Origin: Chitinophaga pinensis
GTDB taxonomy: Bacteria; Bacteroidota; Bacteroidia; AKYH767-A; OLB10
Direction: 5' to 3'
NCBI GenBank assembly: GCA_945872015.1
Contig: CAMBYJ010000036.1
Location: 1-11,142, forward strand
Length of the DNA: 11,142 nucleotides
Part shown: in pieces, positions 7,224-11,142 of the stretch
Numbering within the stretch: position 1 is the first letter of the stretch
How the letters are laid out: each line of letters opens with the position of its first letter
Made by a program: the position numbers and the translations under genes
The notes under the pieces: generated by a model
Seen by the model: only the letters and a program-made list of their open reading frames with translations
What the model was told of the DNA's origin: nothing
Database searches by the model: none

Positions 7224-7231
7224 TATATTTG
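7224..7231 (+). promoter_or_regulatory. Putative -7 promoter element for kup, nearly leaderless
   Basis: TATATTTG matches TAnnTTTG exactly and ends only 7 bases before the kup ATG. Transcription from it would begin at or within a few bases of the start codon. No TTG -33 element is seen 17-23 bases upstream. The kup start is pinned because an in-frame TAA lies at 7209-7211 and no other ATG lies between. Confidence 0.5.
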
Positions 7232-7238
7232 CAACGCT

Positions 7239-9182
7239 ATGGCAGCAGGACATATTGATCATAATAAAGTAACGGCAGCGGGGTTGTTGGTTACACTCGG
7301 AATTATCTTCGGTGATATTGGTACTTCACCACTTTACGTAATGAATGCAATTATAGGCAGCAGGACAATTACGGAGCAGCTCGTGCTTGGCGGTTTGTCT
7401 TGTATCTTCTGGACGCTTACTTTGCAAACAACATTTAAGTATATCATACTAACGTTACGCGCCGATAACAAAGGTGAAGGAGGGATTTTTTCGTTGTACG
7501 CTCTCGTACGTAGGATGCATGTAAAGTGGCTGTTCGTTCCTGCTATGCTTGGTGGTGCTACTTTATTAGCCGATGGTATTATAACGCCCCCTATATCCGT
7601 CGCTTCTGCCATAGAAGGTTTGGAAGTTATAAATCCGAATATTGAAATTATACCGATTGTTATTTCTATCATTTTCTTTTTGTTTTTTATTCAGCAGTTC
7701 GGAACTAAATTCGTAGGACGATTTTTTGGGCCAGTAATGTTTATCTGGTTTTTCATGTTGTTTATTCTTGGATTTAATCAGCTTATTCAGTTCCCTTTAG
7801 TTTTAAAAGCTCTCAATCCTGTTTATGCTTTCGATTTGCTCGCTAATTATCCAGAGGGATTCTGGTTGTTAGGTGCTGTGTTCTTATGTACTACCGGAGC
7901 TGAAGCTCTTTATTCTGACTTAGGTCACTGCGGCCGACAAAATATTCGCGTTAGCTGGATATTCGTGAAGGTTGCTTTATTGGTTAATTACTTTGGACAA
8001 GCAGCATGGCTGATGCAACATGCAGGAACAACATTAGGCGATTTAAAACCATTTTATGTGCTAATGCCTCGCTGGTTTTTACCTTTCGGAATTGGTATTG
8101 CAACATCGGCAGCTGTAGTAGCCAGTCAGGCATTAATCAGTGGAACTTTTACGTTGATCAATGAAGGTATGCGTATGGACTTTCTTCCAAAAGGACGTAT
8201 TGAATATCCAACAGATATCAGAGGACAATTGTATATCCCAATGGTAAACTGGTTGATGTGTTTCGGGTGTATTGGTATTGTACTTTATTTTCAAGAGTCT
8301 AGTAAAATGGAAGCTGCTTATGGGTTAGCAATTGTCTTAACCATGCTCATGACAACTACCCTACTCGTTTATTATTTGTATTTGAAAAAGTACTCGCGTA
8401 TATTGATCTGGGCTGTTGTACTATTATTTAGCACAATTGAAATCTCTTTCTTGATTGCTAATCTTGATAAGTTTAAACATGGTGGTTATGTAACTGTATT
8501 CATTGCTTTGGCCATTGTAATAGTAATGTACGTATGGCGTGAGGCTCGAAAAATTAATACTTCGTTAATTGAATTTGTTAAGCTTCCAGATTATTATGAT
8601 ATCATTAGTGATGTCAGCAAGGATGAATCGATTCCTAAATATTCTACTCATCTTGTTTACCTTACCAGTGCTTCTCATGATGATGAAGTTGAAAATAAAG
8701 TCGTGTATAGTATTTTACAGAAGCAACCTAAGCGCGCCGATATTTATTGGTTTGTTCACTTAGATGTTTGTGATGAACCTTATCGCATGGAGTACAAAGT
8801 GCGTGAATTAGTGAATGATAAAATTATTCATATCCGATTTAAATTAGGCTTTCGTGTTGCACCGCGTATTAATCTCATGTTCCGACAAGTGGTTGAAGAG
8901 TTAGTGAAAAATAAAGAAGTGGATTTGACTAGCCGTTATTCTTCGTTGAATAAGCAACATCTGATTGGTGATTTTAAATTCGTGGTAATGGAGAAGTTTT
9001 TATCTTACGAGAACACACTCGATGTTTACACGAAAGTGATTTTGAATATGTATTTCTTTATGAAGAAGCTTACTATTTCAGAAGAGAAAGCATTCGGATT
9101 AGATACAAGCAATGTGACTATTGAAAAAGTTCCGTTGATTGTTTCTCCTCCTAATAATTATAAATTTACTCGTATTGAATAA
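7239..9182 (+). CDS. kup: KUP-family potassium uptake protein
   Basis: A 647-residue potassium transporter of the KUP/HAK/KT family, which takes up K+ (probably with H+) across the inner membrane; E. coli Kup has 622 residues. Family motifs are present: FGDIGTSPLY (24-33), LRADNKGEGG (73-82), ADGIITPPISV (111-121), and TTGAEALYSDLGHCG (218-232) followed by NIRVSW. About twelve hydrophobic segments span residues 13-435, ending with YVTVFIALAIVIVMYVWREARK (417-438 region). The last 210 residues are a mainly hydrophilic cytoplasmic domain typical of the family. The start is fixed by an in-frame stop 27 bases upstream and fits the family N terminus. No riboswitch-sized leader exists; the putative promoter almost abuts the ATG. 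ligA follows after 6 bases. Confidence 0.96.
   Translation: MAAGHIDHNKVTAAGLLVTLGIIFGDIGTSPLYVMNAIIGSRTITEQLVLGGLSCIFWTLTLQTTFKYIILTLRADNKGEGGIFSLYALVRRMHVKWLFVPAMLGGATLLADGIITPPISVASAIEGLEVINPNIEIIPIVISIIFFLFFIQQFGTKFVGRFFGPVMFIWFFMLFILGFNQLIQFPLVLKALNPVYAFDLLANYPEGFWLLGAVFLCTTGAEALYSDLGHCGRQNIRVSWIFVKVALLVNYFGQAAWLMQHAGTTLGDLKPFYVLMPRWFLPFGIGIATSAAVVASQALISGTFTLINEGMRMDFLPKGRIEYPTDIRGQLYIPMVNWLMCFGCIGIVLYFQESSKMEAAYGLAIVLTMLMTTTLLVYYLYLKKYSRILIWAVVLLFSTIEISFLIANLDKFKHGGYVTVFIALAIVIVMYVWREARKINTSLIEFVKLPDYYDIISDVSKDESIPKYSTHLVYLTSASHDDEVENKVVYSILQKQPKRADIYWFVHLDVCDEPYRMEYKVRELVNDKIIHIRFKLGFRVAPRINLMFRQVVEELVKNKEVDLTSRYSSLNKQHLIGDFKFVVMEKFLSYENTLDVYTKVILNMYFFMKKLTISEEKAFGLDTSNVTIEKVPLIVSPPNNYKFTRIE
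9139..9168 (+). promoter_or_regulatory. Weak internal promoter candidate for ligA within the kup 3' end
   Basis: TTG (9139-9141), then 19 bases, then TAAATTTA (9161-9168), one mismatch from TAnnTTTG, 20 bases before the ligA ATG. Spacing suits the Bacteroidota -33/-7 pair, but the sequence also encodes the kup C terminus and may be chance. Confidence 0.25.
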
Positions 9183-9188
9183 TTTTTT

Positions 9189-11142
9189 ATGACGAGAGAA
9201 GAAGCTTTAGCAAGAATAAGTTATCTGAGTACAGAACTTGAATCGCATAATTATCGTTATTATGTAGAAGCGGCTCCTGTAATTTCTGATTTCGATTTTG
9301 ATCAGTTATTGAATGAATTGATTCATCTTGAAAAACTGTTTCCGGAATTTTGTTTCCCGCATAGTCCTTCACAACGTGTAGGCGGACAAATTACAAAAGA
9401 GTTTTCAGCTGTTGAACATAAATATCCAATGCTATCATTGGGAAATACGTATTCTGAAGAAGAACTATTGGAATTTGATAATCGCATAAAAAAAAATATC
9501 ACAAATGAAACAGTTCAATATGCTTGCGAATTAAAGTTTGATGGTGTTGCGATTGGAATTACTTATAAGGATGGAAAGATTCTTCAGGCAATTACAAGAG
9601 GAGATGGTTTAAAAGGCGATGATGTAACAGCGAATATTAAAACAATAAAGTCGTTACCATTTCATTTGCAAAATAAAAGCATTGTTTCTTTTCCTTCTGA
9701 ATTTGAAGTAAGAGGTGAAGTGATTATGCCTCACAAGGTTTTTAATCGTATTAACGAAGAGCGTGTTGATATTGGTGAAGCGCCTTTTGCTAATCCGCGT
9801 AATTGTGCTGCAGGAACTGTTAAAATGCAGGATAGCGGTGAAGTAGCGAAAAGAAGTCTCGATTGTTTTTTATACGCCTACTACGGACCTACTGTGTTTA
9901 ATACGCATGAAGATTCTTTAAATGCAATGAATGAATGGGGCTTTAATGTATCAAGTCATCGAATGGTTTGTAATTCTATTGCTGAAGTAATGCAGTACAT
10001 TCATCATTGGGATAAAGCACGTCACGATTTGCCTTTTGATATTGATGGTATTGTAGTCAAAGTAAATAATTTTAGTCAGCAGGAAGAACTAGGGTTTACA
10101 GCTAAGTCGCCGCGCTGGGCAATCTCTTATAAATTCAAGGCAGAGTCGGTAACAACGCAGTTACTGGAGGTTACATATCAAGTAGGTCGTACAGGAGCGA
10201 TAACTCCTGTTGCTAATTTGCAACCTGTTTTTTTAGCAGGCACAACTGTTAAACGTGCTTCGTTGCATAACGCTGATCAGATTGCAAAACTTGATTTGCA
10301 CATTGGCGATTTTGTTTTCGTTGAAAAAGGAGGAGAAATTATTCCGAAGATTACAGCCGTAGATATCAGTAAACGCAACGAAACGGCTAGCCCTGTGAGT
10401 TATATCACCACTTGTCCTGAATGTAATTCAGAACTGGTTAGAAAGGAAGGTGAAGCACAGCATTATTGCCTGAATGAAGAACATTGCAAGCCGCAGATAA
10501 AAGGAAAGATTGAACACTTCACAGCTCGTAAAGGGATGAATATCGATGGACTCGGAAGTGAGACTGTTGATTTGTTAGTAGAGAAAAATTTAATTCGATC
10601 GATTGCAGATATCTATGATTTGAAAAAAGAACAACTAATGGTTCTTGATCGATTCGGTGAGAAGTCTGCGCAGAATATTATTGACGGCATTGAAAAATCA
10701 AAATTGATTCCGTTTGAAAAAGTTTTATTTGCAATCGGAATTCGATATGTAGGTGATACAGTTGCTAAAAAAATTGCTCGTCATTTTAAATCAATTGATG
10801 CAATTATAAACGCAAGTGAAGAAGAATTAATGAATGCGCCGGAAGTAGGAGAAATCATCGCAAAGAGTGTTTATCAGTTTTTCAGAAAAGCTTCCAACGT
10901 TGAAATAATTGAAAAATTAAAAGCTAGTCATCTCCAGTTTGAATTAGCACACGATGCCCTACCTGTGTCATTAGGTAATCAATTAGAAGGGATGACAATT
11001 GTTGTGACAGGTTCGTTTGATCGTCACTCTCGTGATGAGTTAAAAGCCTTGATAGAGCAATATGGAGGAAAGAATGGAAGTTCCGTTTCTAAGAAGACCA
11101 CTTACTTACTTGCTGGTTCAGATAGTGGTCCGAGTAAAACAG
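9189..11142 (+). CDS. ligA: NAD-dependent DNA ligase, 3' partial
   Basis: The essential replicative ligase, which seals nicks using NAD+. I translated it base by base: 651 codons are open to the window edge without a stop or frameshift. Domain Ia with HNYRYY (20-25) binds NMN. The adenylation motif CELKFDG has nucleophile K116. GDG (138-140), FEVRGE (172-177) and DGIVVK (286-291) are further nucleotidyltransferase motifs. An OB fold covers about 318-400. The zinc finger uses C409, C412, C427 and C433. Helix-hairpin-helix repeats span about 450-575, and the BRCT domain begins near 598 (LEGMTIVVTGSF) and is cut by the edge. E. coli LigA has 671 residues, so little is missing. The ATG lies 6 bases after the kup stop, suggesting co-transcription. 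A nine-A run (9488-9496) encodes part of residues 100-103. Confidence 0.96.
   Translation, partial: MTREEALARISYLSTELESHNYRYYVEAAPVISDFDFDQLLNELIHLEKLFPEFCFPHSPSQRVGGQITKEFSAVEHKYPMLSLGNTYSEEELLEFDNRIKKNITNETVQYACELKFDGVAIGITYKDGKILQAITRGDGLKGDDVTANIKTIKSLPFHLQNKSIVSFPSEFEVRGEVIMPHKVFNRINEERVDIGEAPFANPRNCAAGTVKMQDSGEVAKRSLDCFLYAYYGPTVFNTHEDSLNAMNEWGFNVSSHRMVCNSIAEVMQYIHHWDKARHDLPFDIDGIVVKVNNFSQQEELGFTAKSPRWAISYKFKAESVTTQLLEVTYQVGRTGAITPVANLQPVFLAGTTVKRASLHNADQIAKLDLHIGDFVFVEKGGEIIPKITAVDISKRNETASPVSYITTCPECNSELVRKEGEAQHYCLNEEHCKPQIKGKIEHFTARKGMNIDGLGSETVDLLVEKNLIRSIADIYDLKKEQLMVLDRFGEKSAQNIIDGIEKSKLIPFEKVLFAIGIRYVGDTVAKKIARHFKSIDAIINASEEELMNAPEVGEIIAKSVYQFFRKASNVEIIEKLKASHLQFELAHDALPVSLGNQLEGMTIVVTGSFDRHSRDELKALIEQYGGKNGSSVSKKTTYLLAGSDSGPSKT

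Noticed and set aside
1..11142. Defence system, CRISPR array, mobile element or biosynthetic cluster
   Set aside because: No arrays of direct repeats, transposase, integrase, toxin-antitoxin or nuclease genes were found; all genes are housekeeping or envelope/transport types.

Overview
The window looks like a contiguous piece of a Bacteroidota chromosome. The evidence is an AT-rich sequence, starts without Shine-Dalgarno sequences, three exact matches to the Bacteroidota -7 promoter element TAnnTTTG ahead of genes, and protein families at home in that phylum (bacterial GH3, E. coli-type NADP isocitrate dehydrogenase, KUP transporter, small CDGSH protein). Order or genus cannot be fixed from the sequence alone. 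Gene density is very high: the largest gap is about 108 bases, and no stretch over 300 bases lacks a gene. I see no tRNA, rRNA, CRISPR array, transposon, integrase or phage gene.

Left block, 1-6518, all plus strand: the 3' two-thirds of dnaX (clamp-loader tau/gamma, cut by the window start), icd (isocitrate dehydrogenase), a GH3-family acyl-adenylate enzyme, a family 2 glycosyltransferase, and a lipoprotein carrying an alpha/beta-hydrolase domain. The last three follow icd at 30, 7 and 10 bases, so icd-GH3-GT-lipoprotein is probably one transcript. Its promoter would lie in the 63-base gap after dnaX.

Middle block, 6515-7130, minus strand: a small four-helix membrane protein whose 3' end overlaps by 17 bases the start of a 73-residue CDGSH iron-sulfur protein. 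The CDGSH gene ends tail-to-tail with the lipoprotein gene, with interlocked stop codons inside a hairpin.

Right block, 7239-11142, plus strand: kup (potassium uptake) followed 6 bases later by ligA (NAD-dependent DNA ligase). ligA is intact to the window edge, which cuts it inside the C-terminal BRCT domain.

Most of this is ordinary housekeeping sequence, and I do not see a new multi-gene system. The most interesting signal is a run of ten adenines in dnaX exactly after domain III. The -1 frame meets TGA two codons after the run, and the +1 frame meets TAA four codons after it. This is the layout expected for making a short gamma form by slippage, as in E. coli (ribosomal frameshift) and Thermus (transcriptional slippage). 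A nine-A run in ligA serves as a caution and comparison. Lesser points are a nearly leaderless kup, the hairpin over the convergent stops, and the overlapping membrane/CDGSH pair.
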